Source: Azovibrio restrictus DSM 23866 (GTDB lineage: Bacteria > Pseudomonadota > Gammaproteobacteria > Burkholderiales > Rhodocyclaceae). Taken from it: a stretch of 64,000 bases of DNA. Location of the stretch: positions 1-64,000 of the forward strand of contig NZ_AUCH01000013.1 in assembly GCF_000429665.1 (NCBI RefSeq), written 5' to 3'. This document shows positions 49,941 through 59,207 of this stretch, one piece after another (the first letter of the stretch is position 1; each line of letters starts with the position of its first letter). The translations under genes and the position numbers were made by a program. The notes under the pieces were generated by a model. The model saw nothing but the letters and a program-made list of their open reading frames with translations. It searched no databases and was not told the origin of the DNA.

Positions 49941-51083
49941 CTACCCCTGGGTCTGGGCCACCGCGCGGCGGAAACGGTACAGGGCCAGGGCAAAGAACAC
50001 CGCCCCCACCCCTCCCATGGCAAGAAAATCCCCCCACACCTGGAGCGCCCCGGCGCCCCGGTAAAGGATTGCCTGGGCCAGGCGCACGAAATAGGTGGTG
50101 GGCGTCAGCAGCATCAGCTGCTGCACCAGCTCCGGCATGCTCTCCCGGGGCGTCACCCCGCCGGAAAGCATCTGCAGGGGGATGATGGTGAGGATGATCA
50201 GCAGCCCCAGCTGAGGCATGGAGCGGGCCACCGTCCCCAGGAAAATGCCGATGGAGGCCGCCGCGAACAGGTAAACCGCCGCCGCCCCCAGAAACAAGGG
50301 CACGGAGCCGGCGATGGGCACCTTGAGCAGGTACTGGATCACCACCGTCAGAGCGAAGCCCGCCCCCAGCAGCACCGCCACCCCGTTGGCCCAGATCTTG
50401 GCCAACATGATCTCCAGGGGTTTCAGGGGCATCACCAGCAGATGCTCCAGGGTGCCGTGCTCCCGCTCCCGGATGAAGGCCGCCCCCACCAGGATGATGG
50501 TGAGCATGGTCAGGTTGTTGATCACCTCCATCACCCCGCCAAACCAGAACCCCTTGAGATTGGGATTGAAGCGCACCCGGGTCACCAGCTGCACCGGGCT
50601 CTCGGCCGTTCCCTCCCGGTGCCCGGTGAGGAAGGCGTTGATTTCCCCCTGGACGATCTGGCTGATGTAGCTGCTGCCGATGAAGGCCTGGCTCATGACT
50701 GTGGCGTCCACATTGAGCTGCAGTTCCGGCTGCCGTCCCGAGGCCAGGTCCCGCTGGAACCCGGCGGGAATGATCAGCACGAAGGAGTAGCGCCCCTTGT
50801 CCATGCCCGGGTCCACCTGGGCCAGGCTGATGAACTCGGGCTGCTGGAAGTAAGGCGGATAGAGGGCCTGGGCAAAGCTTCGGGAAAGGGGGGAATCGTC
50901 CTCGTCCACAATCGCCACCGCCGCATTGTTGAGCTCCTGGGAAACCCCGGTAGCCGCCTCGTAGATGGCGCCGGAGAAGGCCCAGAGCATCAGGGCCAGG
51001 AGCACCTTGTCCGCCGCCAGGGAGCGCAGCTCCTTCAGACCCAGCCGGTAGATGTTGATGAGGGAACCGCGCCAGCCATCCAT
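49941..51083 (-). CDS. yhhJ: ABC-2 type permease (YhhJ-like)
   Basis: 380 aa. ATG 51083 (MDGWRGSLINIYRLG) lies 2 bases after the rbbA stop; the frame extending to 51470 is a shadow. One N-terminal helix, a large periplasmic domain (about residues 50-180), then five helices with the ABC-2 motif REREHGTLEHLLVMPLKP. It is the second permease of the exporter with RbbA. Confidence 0.9.
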   Translation of the reverse strand: MDGWRGSLINIYRLGLKELRSLAADKVLLALMLWAFSGAIYEAATGVSQELNNAAVAIVDEDDSPLSRSFAQALYPPYFQQPEFISLAQVDPGMDKGRYSFVLIIPAGFQRDLASGRQPELQLNVDATVMSQAFIGSSYISQIVQGEINAFLTGHREGTAESPVQLVTRVRFNPNLKGFWFGGVMEVINNLTMLTIILVGAAFIREREHGTLEHLLVMPLKPLEIMLAKIWANGVAVLLGAGFALTVVIQYLLKVPIAGSVPLFLGAAAVYLFAAASIGIFLGTVARSMPQLGLLIILTIIPLQMLSGGVTPRESMPELVQQLMLLTPTTYFVRLAQAILYRGAGALQVWGDFLAMGGVGAVFFALALYRFRRAVAQTQG

Positions 51084-51085
51084 GT

Positions 51086-53836
51086 TCAGTCCTCCTGCTT
51101 CTTCAGGAGCGCCGCGCACAGGCCCCAGAGCACCGGGGTGAACAGGGCCAGGGCCAGCAGCTGGCCGGCCAGGTCCCGGAACTCCAGGGCCTTGGTGAAT
51201 ACGCCCCGGCTGATGACCAGGAAATAGCTGGCCGGATAGAACTGCCCGACCCAGTAACCGAAGCCCTCCAGGGCACTCACCGGCGTGGTCAGGCCGGAAA
51301 ATTGCACGGTGGGCAGCATGGTCAGGATGGCGGTGCCGAACAGGGCGGCGATCTGGGTGCGGGTGAAGGTGGACATCAAAAGGCCCAGGCCGGTGGTGGC
51401 CAGCACGTACAGGAGGGCCCCCAGGGCCAGGGTGGGGAAACTGCCCTTCAGGGGTACGCCGAACACCCACACCACCTGCAGCACCAGCAGGAAGAAGCTG
51501 GCCAGGGACAGGAGCACATAGGGCAGCTGCTTGCCCAGCAGGAATTCCAGGCGGGTCACCGGGGTCACGTAGAGATTGGTGATGGAGCCCAGCTCCTTCT
51601 CCCGCACCACGCCCAGGGCGGTGAGGATGGCGGGGATGAACACCAGCAGCAGGGGAATCACCGCCGGCACCATGGCGTAGATGCTCTTGAAATCCTGGTT
51701 GTAGCGGTAACGGGATTCCAGGGTGGCCGCTCCGGCCGGAAGCTCGCCGGTCCGCATCAGGCTCAGGTCCTCCAGATACTGCTGGTGCATACCCTGGACG
51801 TAGCCCCGGATGGTCTCACCCCGATAAGGCATGGCGCCATCGACCCAGACGCCCACCTCGGGCCGGCGCCCGGAGCGCAGGTCCCGGCCAAAGCCCGGGG
51901 GAATCTCCAGGGCCAGGGACAGCTCCCCCTTCTTCATGCGCCGGTCCATCTCCGCCGTGCTCGCCAGGGGCGGCCGTTCGATGAAGTAGCGGGAGCCGGA
52001 AATGTTCTGCACATAGGCCCGGCTTTCGGGGCTGTCGTCCCGGTCCAGCACCGCAAAACGCAGGCCCTCCACGTCCATGGAAATGCCGTAGCCCAGCACG
52101 AACATCAGCACCACCGAGCCCAGCAGGGCGAAGGCCAAACGGATCGGGTCCCGGTACAGCTCCAGCCCCTCCCGGTAGGCGTAGCCCAGCAGCCGCCCCA
52201 GAGAAAACCCCCGGGTGCCAGGACCGGGGGTTGCCCTGGAAGCTGGCTGCTGCTGGGCGGACGGAGCCGCCTCCCCCGCCGGGACCGGGCTGCCGCTCTG
52301 GGCCAGGGCTTCTTCCAGGTAGGCAATGAAGGCGGTTTCCAGGTCGCCGCCGCCCCGGGCCTCGGCCAGGGCCCGGGGCTTGTCGCTGGCCAGCACCCGC
52401 CCGGCGTGCATCAGGGAAATCCGGTCGCAGCGCAGGGCTTCGTTCATGAAGTGGGTGGAAATGAAGATGGTCACCCCCTGCTCCCGGGAAAGCTGTACCA
52501 GCAGGGCCCAGAACTGGTCCCGGGCCACCGGGTCCACCCCGGAAGTGGGTTCATCCAGGATCAGCAGCCGGGGCTCATGCACCACGGCCACGGCCAGGGA
52601 AAGGCGCTGGCGGATGCCCAGGGGCAGGCGTTCCGCTGCCACATTCTGGTATTCCTCCAGGCCGAACTGCTGCATCAGCCGGGCAATGCGGGCCTGGCGC
52701 CGAGCCTCGGGCAGGTGGAACAGGCGGGCGTGCAGGTCCAGGTTCTGCAGCACGCTCAACTCCCCGTACAGGGAAAAGGACTGGGACATGTAGCCCACCT
52801 GGCGCCGGGTTTCCAGGTCCCGGGCATCCACGACCCGGCCGAACAGGCGGGCCTGCCCGGCGCTGGGGGGCAGCAGGCCCGTGAGCATCTTCATGGTGGT
52901 GGTCTTGCCGCAGCCGTTGGAGCCCAGGAAACCGAAGATTTCCCCCCGGCCGATGCGGAAGCTGACCTGATCCACGGCGGTGAAATCCCCGAAGCGCTGG
53001 GTCAGGCCCTCGGCCACGATGGCCCAGTCCCCGTCGCCATCGGGAGCCAGGGGCGGGATCACCAGGGGCGCGTGGCCGTCCCGGCGGGCATCCGGCAACA
53101 GGCGGATGAAAGCCTCCTCCAGGCTGGCCGCCCCGGTGCGGGCCCGCAGGTCTGCAGGAGTACCGGTGCCCAGCACCTTGCCGGCATCCATGGCCACCAG
53201 CCAGTCGAAGGCATCCGCCTCCTCCATGTAGGCGGTGGCGACCAGAACGCTCATGCCCGGCCGGCGCTGGCGCAGGTCATTGACCAGGGCCCAGAACTGG
53301 CGCCGGGAAAGGGGATCGACCCCGGTGGTGGGCTCATCCAGGATGAGCAGGTCGGGATCGTGGATCAGGGCACAGCAGAGGCCCAGCTTCTGCTTCATGC
53401 CGCCGGAGAGCTTGGCGGCGGGACGGTCCCGGAAGGGGGACAGGCCGGTGCCCAGGAGCAGTTCATCGATGCGCTGCAGCCGTTCCCGCCGCCCCAGACC
53501 AAACAGGCGGCCGAAGAAATCCACGTTCTCGAACACCGACAGGGTGGGATAGAGATTGCGCCCCAGACCCTGGGGCATGTAGGCGATGCGGGGCTGCAGC
53601 CCGGCCCGCTGGCCGGGATCGGCCATGTCGCCCCCCAGTACTTCCACCCTGCCCTGCTGCAGCCGCCGGGCGCCGGACACCAGGGCCAGGAGAGAGGATT
53701 TCCCCACGCCGTCCGGCCCCACCAGGCCCACCATGCAGCCGCCGGGCAGGTCCAGGCTCACCCCGTCCAGGGCGGCCACCGGGCCGTAGCACTGACGGAC
53801 CTCCTGCAGACGGGCCACCGGCAGGGCGGTGTTCAT
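51086..53836 (-). CDS. rbbA: ABC ATPase-ATPase-permease fusion (RbbA/YhiH-like)
   Basis: 916 aa. Two ATPase domains: GPDGVGKSS, LSGGMKQKL, LLILDEPTTGVD (first) and GSNGCGKTT, LPLGIRQRL, LLILDEPTSGVD (second; its signature departs from LSGGQ). They are followed by an ABC-2 membrane domain from about residue 545, with REKELGSITNLYVTPVTR. This three-part architecture is that of E. coli RbbA, reported as ribosome-associated, though in this operon with a membrane fusion protein and a permease it is more likely an exporter or membrane-spanning efflux component. Confidence 0.93.
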   Translation of the reverse strand: MNTALPVARLQEVRQCYGPVAALDGVSLDLPGGCMVGLVGPDGVGKSSLLALVSGARRLQQGRVEVLGGDMADPGQRAGLQPRIAYMPQGLGRNLYPTLSVFENVDFFGRLFGLGRRERLQRIDELLLGTGLSPFRDRPAAKLSGGMKQKLGLCCALIHDPDLLILDEPTTGVDPLSRRQFWALVNDLRQRRPGMSVLVATAYMEEADAFDWLVAMDAGKVLGTGTPADLRARTGAASLEEAFIRLLPDARRDGHAPLVIPPLAPDGDGDWAIVAEGLTQRFGDFTAVDQVSFRIGRGEIFGFLGSNGCGKTTTMKMLTGLLPPSAGQARLFGRVVDARDLETRRQVGYMSQSFSLYGELSVLQNLDLHARLFHLPEARRQARIARLMQQFGLEEYQNVAAERLPLGIRQRLSLAVAVVHEPRLLILDEPTSGVDPVARDQFWALLVQLSREQGVTIFISTHFMNEALRCDRISLMHAGRVLASDKPRALAEARGGGDLETAFIAYLEEALAQSGSPVPAGEAAPSAQQQPASRATPGPGTRGFSLGRLLGYAYREGLELYRDPIRLAFALLGSVVLMFVLGYGISMDVEGLRFAVLDRDDSPESRAYVQNISGSRYFIERPPLASTAEMDRRMKKGELSLALEIPPGFGRDLRSGRRPEVGVWVDGAMPYRGETIRGYVQGMHQQYLEDLSLMRTGELPAGAATLESRYRYNQDFKSIYAMVPAVIPLLLVFIPAILTALGVVREKELGSITNLYVTPVTRLEFLLGKQLPYVLLSLASFFLLVLQVVWVFGVPLKGSFPTLALGALLYVLATTGLGLLMSTFTRTQIAALFGTAILTMLPTVQFSGLTTPVSALEGFGYWVGQFYPASYFLVISRGVFTKALEFRDLAGQLLALALFTPVLWGLCAALLKKQED

Positions 53837-54807
53837 GGGCTCTGGTGCAGCTGCAGGAACTCAGGCCAGGGCTGTTGCGGCTCCAGGCTCACATAGGCCA
53901 TCCCGGGCACACCACTGTTGAGGCGGGCCTGGTTAGCCGCCAGCCAGTCCCCATCGACCCGCAGCTTGACCCGGAACATCAGTTTCTCCCGCTCGCTGCG
54001 GGTCTCCACCTCCCGGGGGGTGAACTGGGCCCGGGGCGCCACGAAACTGACCTGGGCCGGGATCACCTCGTCCGGCCAGGCATCCAGCAGGATGCGCGCC
54101 GGCGCCCCGGGGGCGATGCGCCCCGCCTCGGCCGTGGGCAGGAAAACGGTCATGTAGAAATCGCTGGTATCGAGCAGGGTCAGGGCCTTGCCCCCCGCCC
54201 CCAGGACCTCCCCGGGCTCCGCCAGCCGGTAGAGCACCCGGCCGTCAATGGGGGACTTGAGGGTGCTGTCCAGCAAGGTGGCGCGCAGGCTTTCCACCTG
54301 GGCCTCGGCGGCGGCAACGCTGGCTTCCGCCTCGGCCACCCGGGTGCGGGCCGCGGCCAGGCCGGCCTCGGCGCTTTGCACACTGGCCCGGTCCTGGTCC
54401 AGACGCTGACTGGAGATGAAGCCCTTGTCCACCAGTTGCCGGGTCCGGGCCAGAACCTTGGCGGCCAGACCCGCATCGGCAGCCGCCTGCCGGACCCCGG
54501 CCTGGGCCTCCCGGGCCCCTTCCCGGGCCTGGCGCACCTGGGCTTCCAGGGCCTTGAGGCGGGCTGCCAGGTCTTCTGCATCCAGGATGGCCACCACCTG
54601 CCCCGCCGTCACCCGGTCCCCTTCCCTCGGAGTCAGGGTCAGAAGGCGCCCGGTGCTCTTGCTGGAGACATCAACCTCCGTGGCTTCCAGGCGGCCATTG
54701 CCATAGGTGATCCAGGCCGGCAGGGGCTGGGGCCGCAGGGTCCACCAGGCCGCCACCGCTGCCAGGGCTGCCACCAGGGCCCCGCCCAGGATGATTCGCT
54801 TTTGCAT
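53833..54807 (-). CDS. yhiI: HlyD-type membrane fusion protein (YhiI-like)
   Basis: 324 aa with an N-terminal membrane anchor (ILGGALVAALAAVAAWWTL), lipoyl-like halves (GRLEATEVDVSSKSTGRL and LKSPIDGRVLYRLAEPGEV) and a central Ala/Arg/Glu-rich coiled coil. It bridges the inner-membrane transporter to an outer-membrane channel. First gene of the yhiI-rbbA-yhhJ operon, overlapping rbbA by 4 bases. A perfect palindrome lies just upstream. Confidence 0.93.
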   Translation of the reverse strand: MQKRIILGGALVAALAAVAAWWTLRPQPLPAWITYGNGRLEATEVDVSSKSTGRLLTLTPREGDRVTAGQVVAILDAEDLAARLKALEAQVRQAREGAREAQAGVRQAAADAGLAAKVLARTRQLVDKGFISSQRLDQDRASVQSAEAGLAAARTRVAEAEASVAAAEAQVESLRATLLDSTLKSPIDGRVLYRLAEPGEVLGAGGKALTLLDTSDFYMTVFLPTAEAGRIAPGAPARILLDAWPDEVIPAQVSFVAPRAQFTPREVETRSEREKLMFRVKLRVDGDWLAANQARLNSGVPGMAYVSLEPQQPWPEFLQLHQSP

Positions 54808-54825
54808 GACAGGCTCCAGGAAACT

Positions 54826-54843
54826 ACTGACCCAAAAGTCAGT
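54826..54843. promoter_or_regulatory. Palindromic candidate operator upstream of yhiI
   Basis: Perfect 6-bp arms ACTGAC and GTCAGT separated by CCAAAA, 19 bases before the yhiI ATG and touching the hydrogenase protease stop codon. The size and position suit a TetR- or MarR-type repressor site; no such regulator gene is adjacent. Confidence 0.45.
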
Positions 54844-55334
54844 TAGATGCCTGAATTATACGCCCAGGCCTCCGGACAAGCGTCCCGGCACAAGGACTGG
54901 AGCCGTTCCCAAGCCTGCTCCAGGTGTTCCAGAGCGGCCGGGCTCAAGGGTTCGCCCAGCTCGAAGGCCTCACCCCGGACGCAGAGCACGAAGGCCGGCG
55001 GCGGAGCTGCTCCCTGCAGCTTGCCCTGGACGTGCAGCACCGTGGCGGGCTCCAGGGCATGGGAGGTGTGGGTGAAATCCCCGGCCGCCCGGACCGGGGT
55101 GAAACTGTAGGGGGCCGGAGTACCGCTGCCGGCATCGATGAACAGGGCCAGGGATTTGCCTTCCAGGTCCAGGGCATGTTCCACCTGCAGCTGGAAGTCC
55201 TCCACCAGCTCGAAACGGGCCCCCTCGGGCTGCAGGGGCAGCCAGTCCCGCAGGCGCTCCATGAGCAGCGGCCCCAGGGCGTCATCACCCCGGCTGGGGT
55301 TGCCAATGGCGAAAATCACCACGTCAGGACTCAT
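54843..55334 (-). CDS. hoxW: [NiFe]-hydrogenase maturation protease
   Basis: 163 aa of the HyaD/HoxW family. Nickel-sensing residues: Asp in AIGNPSRGDDALGP (about 10-22), Asp/Glu in LVEDFQLQVEHALDL and His in HTSHALEP. It removes the C-terminal peptide of the hydrogenase large subunit after nickel insertion. Probably specific for HoxH encoded upstream, from which it is separated by an OmpA-like gene. Confidence 0.9.
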   Translation of the reverse strand: MSPDVVIFAIGNPSRGDDALGPLLMERLRDWLPLQPEGARFELVEDFQLQVEHALDLEGKSLALFIDAGSGTPAPYSFTPVRAAGDFTHTSHALEPATVLHVQGKLQGAAPPPAFVLCVRGEAFELGEPLSPAALEHLEQAWERLQSLCRDACPEAWAYNSGI

Positions 55335-55371
55335 CTTCCTCCCTCAGGCTCGTGCAAAGCGGTGCAGGCAT

Positions 55372-56370
55372 TTACTGGGGTACCAGTTCCACCCGGCGGT
55401 TCTTGGCCCGCCCCTCCTCGGCGCCATTGCTGGCCACGGGGGCCAGATAGCCCACCCCATTGGCCGTCAGACGGCTGGCGGCGATTCCGAAGCTGCCCAC
55501 CAGGGCCGCCTGCACCGCCTCGGCCCGCCGCCGGGAAAGCCCCATGTTGGATTCCAGCCCACCCACGTTGTCCGTATGGCCCACGATGTGGAGGCGCAGC
55601 CCGGGTTCCCCCTTCAGCAGCTTGGCGATTTCTTCCAGGGCCGGCCGGGATTCGGGCTTGATCTCGGCCTTGTTGGTATCGAAGTAGATGCCGTACAAGG
55701 CCACCTTGCCATGGGTGGCCATGGCCTTGGACATTTCGTCCGCCTTCACCAGCACCATGTTCTGGGTCATGGCCTTGGGTTCGATGATCTCCACCGCGAT
55801 GTAGGCCCCCCGCTTGGCCTTGAAGGTGCTGTCGTCCTTGTTCCACTCCACCGCCGTCAGGGCCACGTAAATGCTGCCCTCGGGCTTGTCCAGCCTGGCC
55901 GTGGACACCCTCACCCCGCGGCTGTCCGCGGCGTACATCACATAGCGGCTGCGGCTGGTCTTGTATTCCACCGCCCCGAAGGGGGTCAGGTAATTATTCC
56001 AGCGGGTGGCGGCAGGGTCCTTGGTGGAGTCGTAGAGAATCTTGAAGCCCCTGGCCTGCAACTCGTTCTGGTAGTTGCGCAGCAGTTCCGTGGCACTGGT
56101 GTCCCCGGGGGATTCATACCAGATGGTGGTGCGCGCCCCTTCCAGATGCAGGGGAGGACTGGCGTACTCCCGCTGCTTGGTCTCCAGGTTGTACTGCTGG
56201 AATGTGGAGGTCTGGAGATCGAAGGCATCGAAGCGCTTGTAGTCATAGGTCACGATCTCCGACCCGGCAAAACGCTTGATGGCCGGATGGTCCTTGGACC
56301 CCGCCAGATCAGCCCCCTGGGCCGCCAGCGAGAGCAGCAGCATGCCCAGGCACAAGCAACGACGCATCAT
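55372..56370 (-). CDS. OmpA-family outer-membrane protein with DUF4892-like N-terminus
   Basis: 332 aa. Signal peptide MMRRCLCLGMLLLSLAAQG, then an N-terminal region (residues about 25-210; FAGSEIVTYDYKRFDAFDL) resembling DUF4892, and a C-terminal OmpA peptidoglycan-binding domain with VGHTDNVGGLESNMGLSRRR. AAGGGAG lies upstream. It sits between hoxH and hoxW on the same strand, an unexpected location for an envelope protein. It may be an unrelated insertion or may be cotranscribed with the hydrogenase genes. Confidence 0.88.
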   Translation of the reverse strand: MMRRCLCLGMLLLSLAAQGADLAGSKDHPAIKRFAGSEIVTYDYKRFDAFDLQTSTFQQYNLETKQREYASPPLHLEGARTTIWYESPGDTSATELLRNYQNELQARGFKILYDSTKDPAATRWNNYLTPFGAVEYKTSRSRYVMYAADSRGVRVSTARLDKPEGSIYVALTAVEWNKDDSTFKAKRGAYIAVEIIEPKAMTQNMVLVKADEMSKAMATHGKVALYGIYFDTNKAEIKPESRPALEEIAKLLKGEPGLRLHIVGHTDNVGGLESNMGLSRRRAEAVQAALVGSFGIAASRLTANGVGYLAPVASNGAEEGRAKNRRVELVPQ

Positions 56371-56441
56371 TCATTTACTCCCTTGCAAGAAACTTCATCT
56401 GCCAGCCGGTATGGCCAACACCAACATGCTCACCGGCGGGC

Positions 56442-57941
56442 TCACCCCAGGCTGGCGCACAAGGCCCCGTCCCCCTGTTTGGCGAGCCGGTCCAGCAGCC
56501 CGCCCCCGGCATCGAGTAGCTCCACCTCCAGGGGCATCTTGCCCAGGGCGTGGGTGGCGCAGGAGAGGCAGGGATCGAAAGCCCTGATCGCCACTTCGAT
56601 GTGGTTCAACAGCCCTTCGGTCACTTCCCGCCCGTGCAGGTAACGCCGGGCCACCTGGCGCACCGCCTCGTTCATGGCCTGGTTGTTGTTGGTGGTGGAA
56701 ACGATCAGGTTGCACATGGTGATGAGATCGTTCTCGTCCACCTGGTAATGGTGGAACAGGGTGCCCCGGGGTGCCTCGATCACCCCCACCCCTTCCTGCT
56801 GGCGCTGTCCTTCGGCCATCAGCTCGGTGCCCATGATGTCGTCGTCGTGGAGCAGGTCCTTGATCACCTCGGCCGCATGCAGCACCTCGATCATGCGGGT
56901 CCAGTGGTAGGCCAGGGGCGCATGCATGGGCGTGCCGCCGGCATAGTCCACGAATTCCCGGCGCTCGGCCTCGGCCAGCGGGGTGGGAATCTGGTTACAG
57001 TTCTGCACCCGGGCCAGGGGGCCCACCTTGTACCAGCCCTGCTCCTTGCCCAGGGACTTGATGAAGGGGAACTTCATGTAGCTCCAGGACTTGACCTCCT
57101 CTTCCAGGATGCTGTCGTAGCCCTGGTAGTCGGCGCCGTCGAGAATCAGGCCACCGTTTTCGTCCTTGGCGCGCAGGGTGCCGTGGTAGAAGTCCAGGTC
57201 GCCGTTGTGGCCGACGATGGAGAGCATGTTGGAACGGAAGGTGCCGAAGCTGTTGTACAGGGCCGGATCGCTGGTGTGCAGGTCCCGGGCCAGGTGCACC
57301 GCGTCCCGGCTCCAGGCCACGATCTGATAGATGTCCTTCAGGAGCTCGTCCCGCTCCGCCCGGCTCAGGGACTTGTTCACCCCGCCGGGCACGGCCCCGG
57401 TGCCATGCACCCGCTTGCCGGCGGTGAGACGGATCACCTCCTGACCGAACTTCCGCAGCAGCACGCCCTTCCTGGCCGTGTCCGGATGCTTCTCGGCAAC
57501 GCCGACGATGTTGCGCTTGGAGACCTCGGAATCGAAACCGAACAGCAGGTCAGGGGAGGACAGGTGGAAGAAATGCAGGGCATGGGACTGGAGCATCTGG
57601 CCGTAGTGCATCAGGCGGCGCATCTTCTCCGCCGTGGGGGTCAGCTGCCGCACGCCCAGGACCCGGTCCAGGGCCTTGGCCGCGGCCAGGTGGTGGGAGA
57701 CCGGGCAGATGCCGCACAGGCGCTGCACCATCACCGGCACCTCCCAGTAGGGCCGCCCCTGGATGAAGCGTTCAAAGCCCCGGAACTCGACGATGTGCAG
57801 GCGCACTTGGTGCACCTTGTTCTGCTCGTCCAGGAGGATGGTCACCTTGCCGTGGCCCTCCACCCGGGACACGGGATCAATGGCCACCCGGCGCAGCTTT
57901 TCCGGATTCTCGGCGGTTTCTAGCGGAAAACTCATGCTCAC
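56442..57941 (-). CDS. hoxH: NAD-linked [NiFe] hydrogenase large subunit
   Basis: 499 aa. Nickel ligands are visible in RLCGICPVSHH near the N-terminus and DPCLSCATHALG near the C-terminus; the tail after the last motif should be removed by the protease. It holds the NiFe(CN)2CO site that oxidises H2 or reduces protons. Last of the hoxFUYH genes in tight order. Confidence 0.95.
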   Translation of the reverse strand: MSMSFPLETAENPEKLRRVAIDPVSRVEGHGKVTILLDEQNKVHQVRLHIVEFRGFERFIQGRPYWEVPVMVQRLCGICPVSHHLAAAKALDRVLGVRQLTPTAEKMRRLMHYGQMLQSHALHFFHLSSPDLLFGFDSEVSKRNIVGVAEKHPDTARKGVLLRKFGQEVIRLTAGKRVHGTGAVPGGVNKSLSRAERDELLKDIYQIVAWSRDAVHLARDLHTSDPALYNSFGTFRSNMLSIVGHNGDLDFYHGTLRAKDENGGLILDGADYQGYDSILEEEVKSWSYMKFPFIKSLGKEQGWYKVGPLARVQNCNQIPTPLAEAERREFVDYAGGTPMHAPLAYHWTRMIEVLHAAEVIKDLLHDDDIMGTELMAEGQRQQEGVGVIEAPRGTLFHHYQVDENDLITMCNLIVSTTNNNQAMNEAVRQVARRYLHGREVTEGLLNHIEVAIRAFDPCLSCATHALGKMPLEVELLDAGGGLLDRLAKQGDGALCASLG

Positions 57942-57945
57942 CCTC

Positions 57946-58506
57946 TCAATCGTAGTGAATCAGGCCGTGGCCCAGGCTGGGATTACGGCCGGACAGCAGG
58001 TCGGTCAGCACCTTCCAGATGGCGTCGCCGGAAGGGGGGCAGCCGGGGATGAAGATATCCACCTTGACCACCTCGTGGATCGGATGCACCTGGTTCAGGG
58101 GCAGGGGCAGCTCCGGATCATTGGGAATCATGCCATTGCCCAGCCCCGGACTGGACAGGTACACCTCCGAGAGGATGTCCGTGAGCGGCAGGTGATTGCG
58201 CTGGGCCGGCAGGCCCCCATTCACGGCGCAGGCCCCCAGGGCAATCAGAATCTTGCACTGGCGGCGGAATTCCAGCAGCACATGGACATTCTCCGCGTTG
58301 CACAACCCCCCTTCGATGATGCCGATGTCGCACTCCCCGACTTCCTTGATGTCGGTCAGGGGGGAACGGTCGAATTCCACCAGCTGCACCAGATCGAAAA
58401 GGCGCTCATCGATGTCCAGGAAGGACATGTGGCAGCCGAAGCAGCCGGCCAGGGAAGTGGTGGCCACCTTCAGTTTCTTCTTTTCCAGGACTTCCATCTT
58501 CAGCAC
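57946..58506 (-). CDS. hoxY: NAD-linked [NiFe] hydrogenase small subunit
   Basis: 186 aa. Ligands for a proximal [4Fe-4S] cluster in CFGCHMSFLDID, LGACAVNGG and PGCPPSGDAIW; as in other HoxY proteins, the region for additional clusters is missing. It transfers electrons between HoxH and the diaphorase. It overlaps hoxU by 7 bases. Confidence 0.95.
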   Translation of the reverse strand: MLKMEVLEKKKLKVATTSLAGCFGCHMSFLDIDERLFDLVQLVEFDRSPLTDIKEVGECDIGIIEGGLCNAENVHVLLEFRRQCKILIALGACAVNGGLPAQRNHLPLTDILSEVYLSSPGLGNGMIPNDPELPLPLNQVHPIHEVVKVDIFIPGCPPSGDAIWKVLTDLLSGRNPSLGHGLIHYD

Positions 58507-59207
58507 TCCTCGGCCAGGGGCAGGTGCCCGGAAATGGGCGCCTCGTCATAGGTCCGCTGGCCGATGGGCACGGCAAACCCCTTGCGCTTCCTCAGGATCA
58601 CCCCCACCGGACAGACCTGCACGGCCTTGTCTTCCAGGGCCACGTTGGTATCGGCCAGCCGCCCCGAGGCAGCATTGACGATCAGGTGGGAGTCGATGCC
58701 CCGCTCGGCCAGGGCGAACACGCTCTTGCCATCCACATCGCGGCTGGCCCGGACGCAGAGGGAACAGAGGATGCAGCGGTTGAAATCCAGCAGCAGTTCC
58801 GGATGGGAGGCATCCACGGGCCGGTCCGGAAAGAAGTGATCGAAATGGGGCGACATCATGCCCAGCTCGTAGGCCGTGGCCTGGAGCTGGCAGTCGCCGC
58901 TCTTCTCGCAGGAAGGGCAGAAATGGTTGCCTTCCACGAACAGCATCTGCACCAGGGTGCGCCGCTCCCCGTTCAACTCCTCCGTATTGCTCTGCACCTC
59001 CAGGCCAGGGGCTGCCTTGTAGGTGCACGAGGCCGTATGCCGGCCATTGACCTTGACGGTGCACAGCTTGCAGGAGCCGTGGGGCTTGAACTCCGGGTGG
59101 TAGCACAGGTGGGGGATGAAGACGCCGGCCGCCAGGGCGGCCTGGATGATGGTCTGGCCCGGCTCGAAGGGAATCTCGCGACCGTCCAGGATGAAAGTCT
59201 GGGTCAT
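58500..59207 (-). CDS. hoxU: Diaphorase subunit HoxU (NuoG-like Fe-S protein)
   Basis: 235 aa. [2Fe-2S] ligands in CYHPEFKPHGSCKLCTV with a fourth Cys in TASC; the His/Cys cluster motif HFCPSCEKSGDCQLQ; and NRCILCSLCVRAS for a [4Fe-4S] cluster. It corresponds to the N-terminal part of NuoG and links HoxF to HoxY. Overlaps hoxF by four bases. Confidence 0.95.
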   Translation of the reverse strand: MTQTFILDGREIPFEPGQTIIQAALAAGVFIPHLCYHPEFKPHGSCKLCTVKVNGRHTASCTYKAAPGLEVQSNTEELNGERRTLVQMLFVEGNHFCPSCEKSGDCQLQATAYELGMMSPHFDHFFPDRPVDASHPELLLDFNRCILCSLCVRASRDVDGKSVFALAERGIDSHLIVNAASGRLADTNVALEDKAVQVCPVGVILRKRKGFAVPIGQRTYDEAPISGHLPLAEEC

